A stretch of DNA of 32,422 bases, taken from positions 1-32,422 of the forward strand of contig CAIWVP010000080.1 of NCBI GenBank assembly GCA_903916195.1, in the 5' to 3' direction. Position 1 is the stretch's first letter, and the number at the start of each line of letters is the position of its first letter. The translations under genes and the position numbers were made by a program. Below, in pieces: positions 6,498 to 16,200 of this stretch. The notes beneath the pieces are model-generated. The model was not told the DNA's origin. It saw only the letters and a program-made list of their open reading frames with translations, and made no database searches. Origin of the DNA: an uncultured Verrucomicrobiota bacterium (lineage in GTDB: Bacteria; Verrucomicrobiota; Verrucomicrobiia; Limisphaerales; UBA9464).

Positions 6498-9400
6498 GTG
6501 CCGCGCGCCATCGTCCATCTCGATGCCGATGCGTTCTACGCCTCCGTGGAGCAGTCCGCCAACGTCAGCCTGCGCGGGAAGCCCATCGCGGTGGGCGGGG
6601 AGAAGCGCGGCATCATCGCGAGCGCGAGCTACGAGGCCCGCAAGTTCGGCGTCTATACGCCGATGCCCACGGTGCAGGCCCGCCGGCTGTGTCCCCGGTT
6701 GATCGTGCTGCCGGGCGACTTCGAGCGGTACGAACAGTTCAGCCGGTGGATGTTCTCCTACGCGCAGGACTTCACGCCCGACGTGGAGATCGCCTCCATC
6801 GACGAGGGCTACTTCGACCTGTCGGCCACGTCCAAGCCCGCCCGCGAGGTGGCCACGACCGTCCGCGACGCCATCCGCCAGACCCTCAAGATCAGCGTCA
6901 GCGAAGGCATCGCCAGCAACAAGCTGGTCAGCCAGATCGCCTCCAAGCTCCACAAGCCCGCCGCGTTCGCCGAGGTGCCCGCCGGGGACGAAGCCGCGTT
7001 CCTCGCGCCGCTCGCCAACAAGTGGCTGCCCGGCATCGGTCCGAAGACCTCCGCCCGGCTCGATGCGGCGGGGTTGGCCAGCGTCGCCCAGATCGCCGCC
7101 ACGCCCGTCGACCTGCTCGGTCTGCTCTTGGGCGGCCAAGCCTTGGCGGTCCGGCAGTTCGCGCGGGGTTTGGACGAGCGGCCCGTGGTCCCGCTGCGCG
7201 AGGCCGCCAAGTCGTTCAGCGAGCAGCAGACCTTCGCGGCCGACGTGACCGACGAGGCGTTTGCTGAAGCGACCTTGCGGCGCATGGCGGACCACCTCTT
7301 CGCCCGGGTCCGCGCCGAACGGCATACCATCCGCACGCTGACCGTGAAGGTGCGCTACAACGACTTCGCGGAGGACCAGTGCGGCGAAAGCCTCCGCGAG
7401 CCGACCGCCCTCGAAACCGACGTCTACGGCCGGCTCGGGACGATGCTCCGGCAGGCATGGCGGCGGCGCGTCAGCCTGCGGCTGGTGTCGTTGAAGCTGT
7501 CCAACGTCCACAACGGCAGCTTTAGCGTGGAACTTCCGCTGGAGGCCGACGCGCGCCGGCAAGGGGCCAACGAACGCCTCGCGCAGGTGGTGGACGGCCT
7601 CCGCAAGGCCCGGGGCCACTCGGTCATCTTGCGCGGCCACGACTTCACGCTCCGGGATGCGCCGGTCGCCAACCTCGCGGAGCCCGCGTCGGCCATCTCC
7701 GAACCTGTGAAGCGGGTGGTCCGGGTGCGGCCGAAGCCGACCGCGTTCGTGCCGCTGCGCGTCCACAGCCACTACACGTTCTTGGACTCGACGCTGTCGC
7801 CCGCGGCCATCGTGGCGCTGGCGGCGGAGCACGGGCTGCCCGCGGTCGCGTTGACGGACAGCGGCAACCTCCACGGGGCCGCCGAGTTCGTGCAGGCGGC
7901 CCGGCAAGCCGGTATCAAGCCCCTCATCGGAACGGAGCTGCGCGTGGGCGACCGGACCTTGCTCGCCTACGCCGAGAACGCCCAGGGCTACGCCAACCTC
8001 TGCCGCTTGCTGTCGCGTCCCAACGATAAGGGCGACGGGGACGAAGCCTCGGTGGCCACCCGCCAACTGGCGCCGTTCTATCGTCGTGACCTAGAGGGAC
8101 TGACCGAGGGGCTGCTGGCCGTCTCCGATGATGTAGCGCTGGCCGACCTGTTCCCGGATCGCTTCTACCAAGCCGCGACCTCTCCGCGCGCCGCGGGTCG
8201 TTTCTCGGCGGTCGCCTGTCCGCCCGTCCGCTACGCCGCGCCCGCCGACCGGCTGAAGTTCGACGTGGTGCAGAGCATCCGCACCCGCACGCTGTTGCGG
8301 CAGGGCCACGCCGACAAACGGTCCGGTGGTGAGTTCCACTTCCGCTCCCCGGCCGAAGCCGCCCCGTGGTTCGCCGCGCACCCGGACTGGGCCGCACACT
8401 CGCGGGAGATCGCCGACCGCTGCACTTTCGAGTTCCCGTTCGGCCCGCCGCAGTTCCCGGAGTTCGTGACGCCCGATGGCTCCACGCCGCGCGCCTTCCT
8501 GCGCCGGCTCGTGCTCGCCGGGCTGCGCGAACGCTACGGCCCGCGTGCGCCGCAGTTCGCCGCGCAGGTGGACGAGGAACTGCGCATCATCGCCGAGGTC
8601 GGTTACGAGGCCTACTTCCTCGTGGTGTGGGAGATCCTCCAGGACTGCCGCGCCCACGGCATCGACTGGATCACCCGCGGTTCCGCGGCGGATTCGATGG
8701 TCTGCTACTGCCTCCGCATCAGCGATGTCTGCCCCATCCGTTTCGACCTCTACTTCAAGCGCTTCCTGAACCGCGAGCGCATGGCCATGCAGAAGCTCCC
8801 GGACATCGACATCGACTTCCCTCACGACCGGAAGGACGACGTGGTGGACCTCATCTTCGCCCGCTACGGCCGCGAGCGGTGCGCCATCGTCGGCGGCTTC
8901 TCCACCTATCAGGCCCGCGCGGCGTTCGCGGACATCGCCAAGGTGCTCGGCGTGTCGGAAGGCCAGGTCCGCCGCTTCACCGAGCACTTTCCGTGGAGCA
9001 GCTCCGGCGACCTGGTGGAACGGCTGCGCGGCGATGCCGAGTGCCGGGACCTGCCGCTCGACGAGGAACCGTTCAAGACCGCGCTCGACCTGGCCTCGTT
9101 CCTCGACGGCGTGCCGCGCAACCCGAAGATGCACCCCTGCGGCGTCGTGCTGTCGCGCCAGCCCATGCACGAGCTGACGCCCACGTTCATCTCCGCCAAG
9201 GGCTACCCGACCACCCATCTGGACATGGACGCCGTGGAGTTGGTCGGCCTCGTGAAGCTCGACGTGCTCGCGCAAGGCGGCCTGTCGGTCCTGCGCGACG
9301 CCAAGGCATCGCTGAGCCAGCGGGGCGTGACGGTGGACTTCGCCGGACTGGAGCCGTGGGCGGACCCCGCGGTGTGGGCCATGGTGGCCGGCGGCGGCGC

Positions 9401-10757
9401 GCGGGCGGTCCACCATATCGAGAGCCCGGCCATGACCTCGCTCTGCCAGATGACCAACGTCCGAGAGATCGACGGCGTCATCGGCATCGTCGCCGTCATC
9501 CGCCCCGGTGCGGCCAACGAGGACAAGAAGCGCAGCTTCACCCGCCGCTATCAGGGCTTGGAACCCACGGTCTATCCGCATCCGTCGCTGGAACCGTGCC
9601 TGCGGAGCACGTTCGGCCTCGTCGTGTTCGAGGAGCACGTCCTCCAGATCTGCGAGGTGTTCGCCGGGCTGCCGGGGGGCCGCGCCGACGTGCTGCGCCG
9701 CGCCTTGAACAAGGGCAAGGCCGCGGTCATCGCCGAGCTCCGCGAAGAGTTCTTCGCCTGCGCCCAAGCCAAGGGGCACGCGCCGGAGCTGACCACGGAG
9801 GTGTGGTCGCTCGTGGCCGGGTTCGCGGGCTATGCGTTCAACAAGGCGCACTCCACCGCCTACGGCGTGGAAGCCTATTGGGGCGCGTGGATGAAGCACC
9901 ATCACCCCGCGGAGTTCCTCGCGGGAGTGCTCACCCACGGCAAAGGGTTCTATGCGCCGCTCGTCTATGTGCTCGAAGCCCGCCGGCTCGGCGTGCGCCT
10001 CCTGCCTCCCGCCGTGAACCAGCCCGGCCCGAAGTTCGAGGTCGTGGGCGGGGCCATCCGCGTGCCCGTCACGCGCCTCAAGGGGTTGTCGGACCGGACC
10101 ACCACGGTGCTGCTCGTCGAGCGCCGAGCGGCTCCCTTCGCGTCCCTCGCCGACTTCGCCCGCCGCGTCGCCCCGTTGCCGGAGGAGTTGGAGGCCATGA
10201 TCCGGGCGGGCGCGTTCGACGGGTTCGGGCAACCGCGCACCGCGCAGTTCTGGGATGCACAGGTGCTCCACCGCACCTTCGGCGGCGGACGCACCTCGGG
10301 CCAAGGTTGGCTGCTGCCGCCGCCGGGTCTGGAACGGCTACCGGAGGTCACGTTGCGCGAACCCACCCAGCACGAACGGCTGGAATGGGAGAGCGAGCTG
10401 TTCGGGTTCCCGGTGTCCGGCCATCCGCTGGACCTGTATCCCGGGATCGCATGGGCGAGCTACTGCCCTGTGGAGCGGCTCGGCGAGTTCATCGGCCAAA
10501 CGGTCGTCACCTGCGGCTTGGTGGTGGAATCCCGCGTGCATCACCAAGCGACCGGGGAGCCGATGAAGTTCATGACCATCGCCGACCGCACCGGCATCGT
10601 GGAGACCGAGTTGTTCGCCGCCAGTTACCGCAGCCACGCGCTGGCGACCCTCCGGTATCCTGTGCTGGAGGTGGAAGGCCGCGTGGAGCCCTTCGAGAAC
10701 GGGAACGGCTTCACGCTCCGGGTGCTGCGTGCCGGGAAGCCACGAACGGGAGCCTGA
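6498..10757 (+). CDS. Y-family (DinB-like) / C-family (DnaE-like) DNA polymerase fusion
   Basis: A single uninterrupted 1419-codon frame encodes two polymerases. Residues 1-390 are a Y-family translesion polymerase: metal-binding D9 (IVHLDADAFYASVE), D102-E103 (ASIDEGYFDLS), a GIGPKTSARL helix-hairpin-helix and a little finger (SLRLVSLKLSNV). After a roughly 30-residue linker, residues 418-620 form a PHP domain (LRVHSHYTFLDS, ALTDSGNLHGAAEF). Residues 630-1140 are the C-family palm (RGSAADSMVCYC, catalytic D769 and D771 in LPDIDIDFPHD, D922 in LVKLDVLAQGG), with helix-hairpin-helix at about 1180-1250 and an OB fold at about 1330-1415. PHP motif 1 reads L-R-V-H, as in E. coli DnaE, so proofreading is doubtful. 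The usual DinB clamp-binding peptide is not evident. It starts with GTG, 4 nt after lexA. Function inferred: SOS-induced lesion bypass and extension in one chain. Confidence 0.92.
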   Translation: MPRAIVHLDADAFYASVEQSANVSLRGKPIAVGGEKRGIIASASYEARKFGVYTPMPTVQARRLCPRLIVLPGDFERYEQFSRWMFSYAQDFTPDVEIASIDEGYFDLSATSKPAREVATTVRDAIRQTLKISVSEGIASNKLVSQIASKLHKPAAFAEVPAGDEAAFLAPLANKWLPGIGPKTSARLDAAGLASVAQIAATPVDLLGLLLGGQALAVRQFARGLDERPVVPLREAAKSFSEQQTFAADVTDEAFAEATLRRMADHLFARVRAERHTIRTLTVKVRYNDFAEDQCGESLREPTALETDVYGRLGTMLRQAWRRRVSLRLVSLKLSNVHNGSFSVELPLEADARRQGANERLAQVVDGLRKARGHSVILRGHDFTLRDAPVANLAEPASAISEPVKRVVRVRPKPTAFVPLRVHSHYTFLDSTLSPAAIVALAAEHGLPAVALTDSGNLHGAAEFVQAARQAGIKPLIGTELRVGDRTLLAYAENAQGYANLCRLLSRPNDKGDGDEASVATRQLAPFYRRDLEGLTEGLLAVSDDVALADLFPDRFYQAATSPRAAGRFSAVACPPVRYAAPADRLKFDVVQSIRTRTLLRQGHADKRSGGEFHFRSPAEAAPWFAAHPDWAAHSREIADRCTFEFPFGPPQFPEFVTPDGSTPRAFLRRLVLAGLRERYGPRAPQFAAQVDEELRIIAEVGYEAYFLVVWEILQDCRAHGIDWITRGSAADSMVCYCLRISDVCPIRFDLYFKRFLNRERMAMQKLPDIDIDFPHDRKDDVVDLIFARYGRERCAIVGGFSTYQARAAFADIAKVLGVSEGQVRRFTEHFPWSSSGDLVERLRGDAECRDLPLDEEPFKTALDLASFLDGVPRNPKMHPCGVVLSRQPMHELTPTFISAKGYPTTHLDMDAVELVGLVKLDVLAQGGLSVLRDAKASLSQRGVTVDFAGLEPWADPAVWAMVAGGGARAVHHIESPAMTSLCQMTNVREIDGVIGIVAVIRPGAANEDKKRSFTRRYQGLEPTVYPHPSLEPCLRSTFGLVVFEEHVLQICEVFAGLPGGRADVLRRALNKGKAAVIAELREEFFACAQAKGHAPELTTEVWSLVAGFAGYAFNKAHSTAYGVEAYWGAWMKHHHPAEFLAGVLTHGKGFYAPLVYVLEARRLGVRLLPPAVNQPGPKFEVVGGAIRVPVTRLKGLSDRTTTVLLVERRAAPFASLADFARRVAPLPEELEAMIRAGAFDGFGQPRTAQFWDAQVLHRTFGGGRTSGQGWLLPPPGLERLPEVTLREPTQHERLEWESELFGFPVSGHPLDLYPGIAWASYCPVERLGEFIGQTVVTCGLVVESRVHHQATGEPMKFMTIADRTGIVETELFAASYRSHALATLRYPVLEVEGRVEPFENGNGFTLRVLRAGKPRTGA

Positions 10758-10763
10758 GGCCGG

Positions 10764-11456
10764 CTAGATGCCGGTGAAGCCGATCTGCTCCGGCACCGGC
10801 GCGACGCATTCCGGCAGGTCGTTCCGTGCCGAGTTGACCACGGTGCTGACGCGGAACCGTCGCAACGTGTCCGAGGGGCAAGGGACACAAAGCGCGGAGA
10901 GGGTTTCGCGGGTGGCCTCCGGTGCGAGCCATCGCAGGGCGGCCTCGGCGTCGAGGATGACGGGCATCCGGTCGTGGACCGGACGCGTCACCTCGTTGGG
11001 AACCGTGGTCAAAATGGTGAACGTCTCCTCCCGCAACGCCGGCTGTTCCTTGGGTTCCCAACATTCCCACAGACCCGCCAACAGGAACGGTTCACCGTCC
11101 GTCCGCACAAAGCGCCAAGGGAGCTTTTGTTTGGCCATGGCCGCCCACTCGTAGAAGCCGTCGGCCGGCACGAGGCAGCGACGCGATTTGAAGGCGGAGC
11201 GGAAGGCGGGCTTGTCGGCGACGGTTTCCGAACGCGCGTTGATGCACTGCGCGGCGAACTTCGCATCTTTGGCCCAAGCGGGGATCAATCCCCACCGGAG
11301 TTCATCGGTGACCAGCTGGCCGTCGCGGTAGCGGACGACCGGCGCGATCTGCATGGGGGCGACGTTGTAGCGGGACCTCTCCATGGCCAGAGGCACCACC
11401 TCGGCGCCCACGCGAAGGCGCATCGGCGGTTTGGTGAGGCTGTAGCGTCCGCACAT
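10764..11456 (-). CDS. SRAP domain protein (YedK/HMCES family)
   Basis: The 230-residue product begins MCGRYSLTKPPMRLRVG, so Cys2 becomes the catalytic N-terminal residue after Met removal. Other family residues are present: Asn31 (YNVAP), NARSET at 73-78, Glu103 (ADGFYEW) and His161 (HDRMPVIL). Members form a thiazolidine crosslink with abasic sites in single-stranded DNA and shield them during replication; bacterial genes are often SOS-linked. The gene is convergent with the polymerase fusion, with only 6 bp between the stops. Its upstream region holds no copy of the lexA palindrome. Full length for the family. Confidence 0.92.
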   Translation of the reverse strand: MCGRYSLTKPPMRLRVGAEVVPLAMERSRYNVAPMQIAPVVRYRDGQLVTDELRWGLIPAWAKDAKFAAQCINARSETVADKPAFRSAFKSRRCLVPADGFYEWAAMAKQKLPWRFVRTDGEPFLLAGLWECWEPKEQPALREETFTILTTVPNEVTRPVHDRMPVILDAEAALRWLAPEATRETLSALCVPCPSDTLRRFRVSTVVNSARNDLPECVAPVPEQIGFTGI

Positions 11457-11539
11457 CCCGACAAAGTGGCCAACCGGATTCCTTCAGACAAGCCGCACGC
11501 GTCTCCCTCACGCCATCCGCGCCACCGGATCAACGCGCG

Positions 11540-11710
11540 CGGCTCACCCGCCTCATCCCCGACACGGGCGCAGAACAACGCTGCGGCGTAGTGCGCCAGC
11601 AGCCGCTCCTGGCTCTTGGAGCAGTTGTTGTGATCCCAGACCGGGTCCATGAGGTTGAAGTCCAGGAACCAGCGGAAGAGAAGGTTGTACTCCAGCGCCT
11701 CGATCAAAAG
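11540..11710 (-). pseudogene. IS5/IS1182-type transposase N-terminal fragment
   Basis: The minus strand reads LETLLIEALEYNLLFRWFLD, FNLMDPVWDHNNCSKSQERL, LAHYAAALF. This is a recognisable match to the N-terminal domain of IS5/IS1182-family transposases (pattern LxEQLDYNLLFRWFVGL then VWDxSxFSKxRERLL). Start, catalytic DDE domain and terminal repeats are missing. It abuts the DUF1016 remnant on the other strand at about 11712, so it marks a scar junction. Confidence 0.6.
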
Positions 11711-11713
11711 GGT

Positions 11714-11993
11714 CTCGAGTCGGAGGACGAGGGCCAGATGGCACTCCACCTGGACTGGATGAAGCGTCACGGATGCGAGCCGGATGAAGCCGGACGGATG
11801 GGGATGCTCTTGTGCGCCTGCAAGACGGCGGAGCGTGTGGATCCTGAGGAAACGGAGAGGAGCGGCATCCAGTTGGCGACATAACTGGACAAAGATGCTG
11901 CCGAAGAAGCAGATGGAGGGGGACCTGCCTCACGCGCTGTTGCTGCCGCGGGCGCAGCTGAGAAGGTGGACGAGTCGAGCCAACCCGAAGTGA
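11714..11993 (+). pseudogene. DUF1016/YhcG-family nuclease, C-terminal remnant
   Basis: The plus strand reads ESEDEGQMALHLDWMKRHGC, EPDEAGRMGMLLCACKTAER then ERSGIQLAT followed by TAA at 11882. A second frame continues WTKMLPKKQMEGDLPHALLL to a TGA at 11991-11993. Together this matches the C-terminal third of DUF1016 PDDEXK proteins (pattern KGQMxLYLxWLEKxE, IGLILCAxK, LPPKxxLxxKL). The catalytic core is gone and a frameshift is present. It ends 7 nt before the yhaO-like gene. Confidence 0.55.
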
Positions 11994-12000
11994 CCAAGCC

Positions 12001-13257
12001 ATGATCCGATTCATCCACGCCGCCGATCCGCATCTGGACAGTCCGCTCCAAGGACTGGAACTGCACGAAGGCGCGCCGGTCGGATTGCTCCGGGGCGCGA
12101 CGCGGCGGGCCTTCGGGAATCTGGTGGACCTAGCGATCGAGGAGGCGGTGGATTTCGTGGTGATCGCCGGCGACCTCTACGATGGCGATTGGAAAGACTA
12201 CAGCACGGGGCTGTTCTTCCGCGGGCAGATGGTCCGGCTCCAGGCCAAGGGCATCCCGGTCTACCTGATCGCGGGGAACCATGATGCGGCATCGGTCATC
12301 TCCAAGAAGCTGGGCCTGCCCGAGAACGTGCATGTCTTCTCGACCCGGACGGCGGAATCAATGGAGGTGGCGGGGCATCCGGTGGTGATCCACGGGCGGG
12401 GCTTTCCGCACCGGGCGGTGCCCGAGAACCTGGCCAAAGACTATCCGTCGGCCGTGCCGGGCCGGTTCAACCTGGGCTTGTTGCACACGAGCCTGACCGG
12501 ACGCCCGGGCCACGACACCTACGCGCCCTGCTCGGAGCAAGACCTGCGCGCCAAGGGCTACGGCTATTGGGCGCTCGGCCACATCCATCAGCCCGAGATC
12601 ATCAGCGAGGACCCATGGATCGTGTTCGCGGGCAATTGCCAGGGCCGACACGCCCGGGAAGCCGGGCCGCGCGGTTGCCGGTTGGTGACGGTGAACGACG
12701 CGCTGGAGGTCGAGAGCGCGGATTGGCAGCCGTTGGATGTCGTCCGGTGGCAGGTGCTGGAGGTCGAGTTGACCGGAGTGGAGGAGGAATCCGAGGCGCT
12801 CCGCCGGTTCAGCGAGAGGTTGGGGCAAGCCGTCGCCGCAGCGGAGGGCCGGTTGGTCGCCGCCCGGATCGTCCTGAAAGGCGCCACCGGGCTGCACGGG
12901 GCGCTGCACCGCGATCCGCAGCGCTGGCGGGCCGAGCTGACTGCCCGGGCACAGGACCACGGTGAGGACGCGGTGTGGATCGAGCGGGTCCGGATCGAGA
13001 CGACCCCGCTCTATGATCTTGAGGAACTGGCGGAACGCGACGACCTCACCCGGGTCGTGCTGGATTCGCTCGCGCAGGCGAAAGGCGGGGCGTTGACGCT
13101 CCCGCCCGAGATCGGCGAGTTGTTCGATATCCTGCCGAGCGAGGTGCGGGCCGCGGTGGAGGCGGACTTGGATGAGGCCCGGCGTCCGGCGATCCTGGAC
13201 GAGGTCCGGTCCATCATCCTCGACGCGCTGGCGACGAAGGGAGGCCACGCCGCATGA
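12001..13257 (+). CDS. YhaO/SbcD-like DNA repair exonuclease
   Basis: The 418-residue product starts MIRFIHAADPHLDSPLQGLE and carries the calcineurin-like metallophosphoesterase motifs in order: D9-x-H11, G57-D58-xx-D61 (GDLYDGD), G92-NHD, LGLLHTS and YWALGHIHQPE. This is the Mre11/SbcD nuclease core. The N-terminus ('HAADPHLDSPLxG') and C-terminal length fit the YhaO subgroup. It presumably cuts DNA ends or hairpins in complex with the ATPase encoded next. Its stop codon overlaps the start of that gene (ATGA at 13254-13257), so the two are translationally coupled. No strong ribosome-binding site precedes the ATG. Confidence 0.88.
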   Translation: MIRFIHAADPHLDSPLQGLELHEGAPVGLLRGATRRAFGNLVDLAIEEAVDFVVIAGDLYDGDWKDYSTGLFFRGQMVRLQAKGIPVYLIAGNHDAASVISKKLGLPENVHVFSTRTAESMEVAGHPVVIHGRGFPHRAVPENLAKDYPSAVPGRFNLGLLHTSLTGRPGHDTYAPCSEQDLRAKGYGYWALGHIHQPEIISEDPWIVFAGNCQGRHAREAGPRGCRLVTVNDALEVESADWQPLDVVRWQVLEVELTGVEEESEALRRFSERLGQAVAAAEGRLVAARIVLKGATGLHGALHRDPQRWRAELTARAQDHGEDAVWIERVRIETTPLYDLEELAERDDLTRVVLDSLAQAKGGALTLPPEIGELFDILPSEVRAAVEADLDEARRPAILDEVRSIILDALATKGGHAA

Positions 13258-16200
13258 GATTGGAACGGTTGGACATCCCGGCCTTCGGGCCCTTCACGGA
13301 TCTGGAACTGCCGTTCCCGGCCCACGACTGCGACCTCCACGTCATCTTCGGGGAGAACGAAGCGGGGAAAAGCTCCTTGTTGCGGGCCATCCGCGACCTG
13401 TTGTTCGGCATCCACGGGCAGTCCGCGGACAACTTCCGGCATGACTACAAGAACCTGAGGATCCGGGGAGAGGTCAGCAACCGGGCCGGTGGGCGCTTGG
13501 TGTTCCAGCGGCGCAAAGGGAACAAGAACACCCTGCTGGATGTGGCGGGCAAGGAGTTGCCCGACACGGCGCTGGCACCGTTCCTCGGCAGCGTGGACAA
13601 GAACTACTTCTCGACCATGTTCGGCTTGGGCGGGGCCGAACTGAGGGAAGGGGCGCGGCAGCTCTTGAAGGCCGAAGGCGAGGTCGGCAACGCGCTCTTC
13701 TCGGCCAGCTTGGGCGGGACGCCCATCCAGAAGGTGCTGGCGGCGCTCAACGAGGAGGCCGAGCGGTTGTTCAAGGGCAGGGCCACCTCCAACGTGATCC
13801 TCCGGCCGGCCGCCACGCGCCACAAAGACCTGCTCAAGCAAAGCCGCGAGGCGGTGGTCAACCCCGAGACCTGGGAAGCCATCGAGCGGGAGCTGGCCGC
13901 CGGGGAGGAGACCCGGAAGAACCTGGAGCTGGAGGTCGCGGAACTGGGCCGGCGCTTGGCCTGGATCGCCCGCTGCGAAGACGCGCTGCCGGCGGTCGGT
14001 CGGCTCAGTGAGCAGCTCCGCCTGCTCAGGGAGATGCCGCCGTTGCCTGAGGTGTCGAGCGACTTTGTCGCCAGGGCGCGTGTCGCCCGCAGCCAAGCGG
14101 CGGCGACCCAAGGGGAAGTCGATCGTTTGACCCAGCACGTCGCGGTGCTCCAAGAACAACTGGCCGGGTGCGAGATCACCCCCGCGGTCTTGGAGCAAGC
14201 CACGGTCGTGGACCGGCTGCACCAAGACCTGGGGAGCTATCGCGACCGCAAGAAAGCCTTGTCCGACCGGGACACCAAGCTGGCTGGCCTCGCGCCGGCG
14301 TTGAGCGCGGGCATGCAGAATCTGGGGCTCCAAGGCGGCCCGGAGGTGATCGGAACGCTCCGGCTGGGCAGCGCCGCCCGTTTGGCGTGCGAAGAGGCGG
14401 CCCGCACATTGGAGGCAGCAGAGGGTCTAGAAGAATCCAACACCGCCAAGCTCGCGGAGCTCCAGGCCCAGATCGCGACCCGGGAAAAGCAGATGGAGTC
14501 GCTGCCGGAGGCGGACCTGGCACCGCTGCGGGACGCCTTGGCGAGCGCCGCCGGAGCGACCGAGGCGGACCGCACGCGGGTCGCGGCGGAGGCGGAAGCC
14601 GATCGGCTGGCCCGGGATGTGACCGACCGGCACGGGCGTCTGCCGGGGGCTCCGAGGAGCCTCGAAGCGACCGTGGCCCTGACGCCGCCCAGCAAGGCCA
14701 CCATCCGACGTGTCCGCGACGAGATGGAAGGCATCCGACGGGACATCAAGGCCGAAGAAGCCAAGGTCCTCGAAGGGAAGAAGCGCATCGAGAACATCCA
14801 AGCCGAGCTCAGGCGGGACGCACGCCGCGGGGCCTTGCCCTCGCCCGACGCGCTACGCGACGCCCGACAAAACCGGGACCACGGCTGGACCCTCGTGTTG
14901 GCGGAGTGGAAAGGTGACGGCGCCAAGGTGGAACTCGTGCCCGGCGTGCCGTTGGAGCAAGCGTTCCCGCGAACGGTGGCGCAGGCGGACACGATCGCGG
15001 ACGACCTGATCGAGCAGGCGGAGGCGGTGGCCCAGGCGGAAGAGAAGCGGTTCCAGATCTCGAAATCCGAGACCCAGAACCGAGAGGCGGAGCAGAAATC
15101 CGAAGAACTCCGTTCCGCCTTGGAGAAATGCCAGTCCGCCTGGGAAGAAGCTTGGACGCCCTGCGGCATGACGCCGCGAACACCCGATGAGATGGAGGAG
15201 TGGCGGGAAGCTTGGAGCGGATTCAAAGAGGAGGTGGGCAAGCTGAGGACCGCCGAGGAGGCCCTCCGACAGAAACGGCAGCAAATCCGGGAGGCCAACG
15301 AGGCGTTGGCGAGCGTGCTCGACGGATCCGAAGCGAAAGGATTCTCCGCGCTGTTCGAAGCGGCCAGAAACAAGGTCCGGACCGCGGAGAAGGCCGAGGG
15401 CCGCCGAGAAGCCGTGGCGGGCGAGCTCAAAGCCCTGAAGGAGCAACTGGACGCCCTGGGGCGGGACCGCGCCCGCATGGCGCAAGCGGCCGAAGCGGCG
15501 AGGCAAGACTGGAACGCGCAGTGCAAAGCCGTCGGGCTGCCTGAAGGGATCTCGCCGGAGTCCGGGCTGGCGTTGTTGCTGGAGCGGAAGGAACTCCTCA
15601 CCAGCTTCGACCGGTGGAGCGAGTGGTCGGCCGAGGCGCGGACACTTTCACAGCAGGTGGGCGATCACGGTCGGGAGGTGGAAGAGACCGCCGCGGCATT
15701 GGGCATCCAAGGGGACTCGGTCGAAGCCCAAGAGGCGGCGTTGTGGAAGGCGCTGGTCGCAGCCAAGGACGGACAAACCCGGCACGACCAATTGGCCGGC
15801 CAGGTCCAGAAGGCCCAGGTTGAGCTGGAGGAGAAGCACCAAGCGACCACCCGCGCGGTCCAAGCACTGGAAGAATTGGTCGGTGTGGCCCAGTTGGATT
15901 CCGCGGAAGAGCTGGAGCCGGTCTTGGCCGACCTCGAGACCAGGGACCGGACGGCGGCGCAGGTCGCGACGTTCCGGGACACCTTGAGCGGGCTGGCCCG
16001 TGGCCGCCCGGTGGACGAGTTCATCGACTTGGTCCGGGCCGAGAACCCCGACGATTTCCCACGACAGAGGGCGCAGCACGAAGGCGAACGGCAGGAAAAG
16101 GAATCACAGCTGCAGCGGGTCCAAGACACGCTGTCGGAAACGAAGCGGCGCCAGCACGAGCTGGAAAGGGCAGGGGACGCGGCGGCGGACCATCGGCAGC

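Noticed and set aside
6474-10304. Long antisense ORFs opposite the polymerase fusion (530 and 737 codons) and an 803-codon plus-strand ORF in another frame
   Set aside because: They are shadows in very GC-rich coding DNA. Their products are low-complexity Arg/Gly/His/Ala text without domains, and the polymerase frame explains the region.
11308-11322. Second LexA operator (TGACCAGCTGGCC) near the SRAP gene
   Set aside because: It lies inside the SRAP coding region, half-sites are in the wrong order and spacing, and it does not precede a gene start.
13011-15601. Antisense ORFs of 440 and 454 codons opposite yhaO and yhaN
   Set aside because: Ser/Ala/Arg-rich shadow frames of coiled-coil coding DNA.
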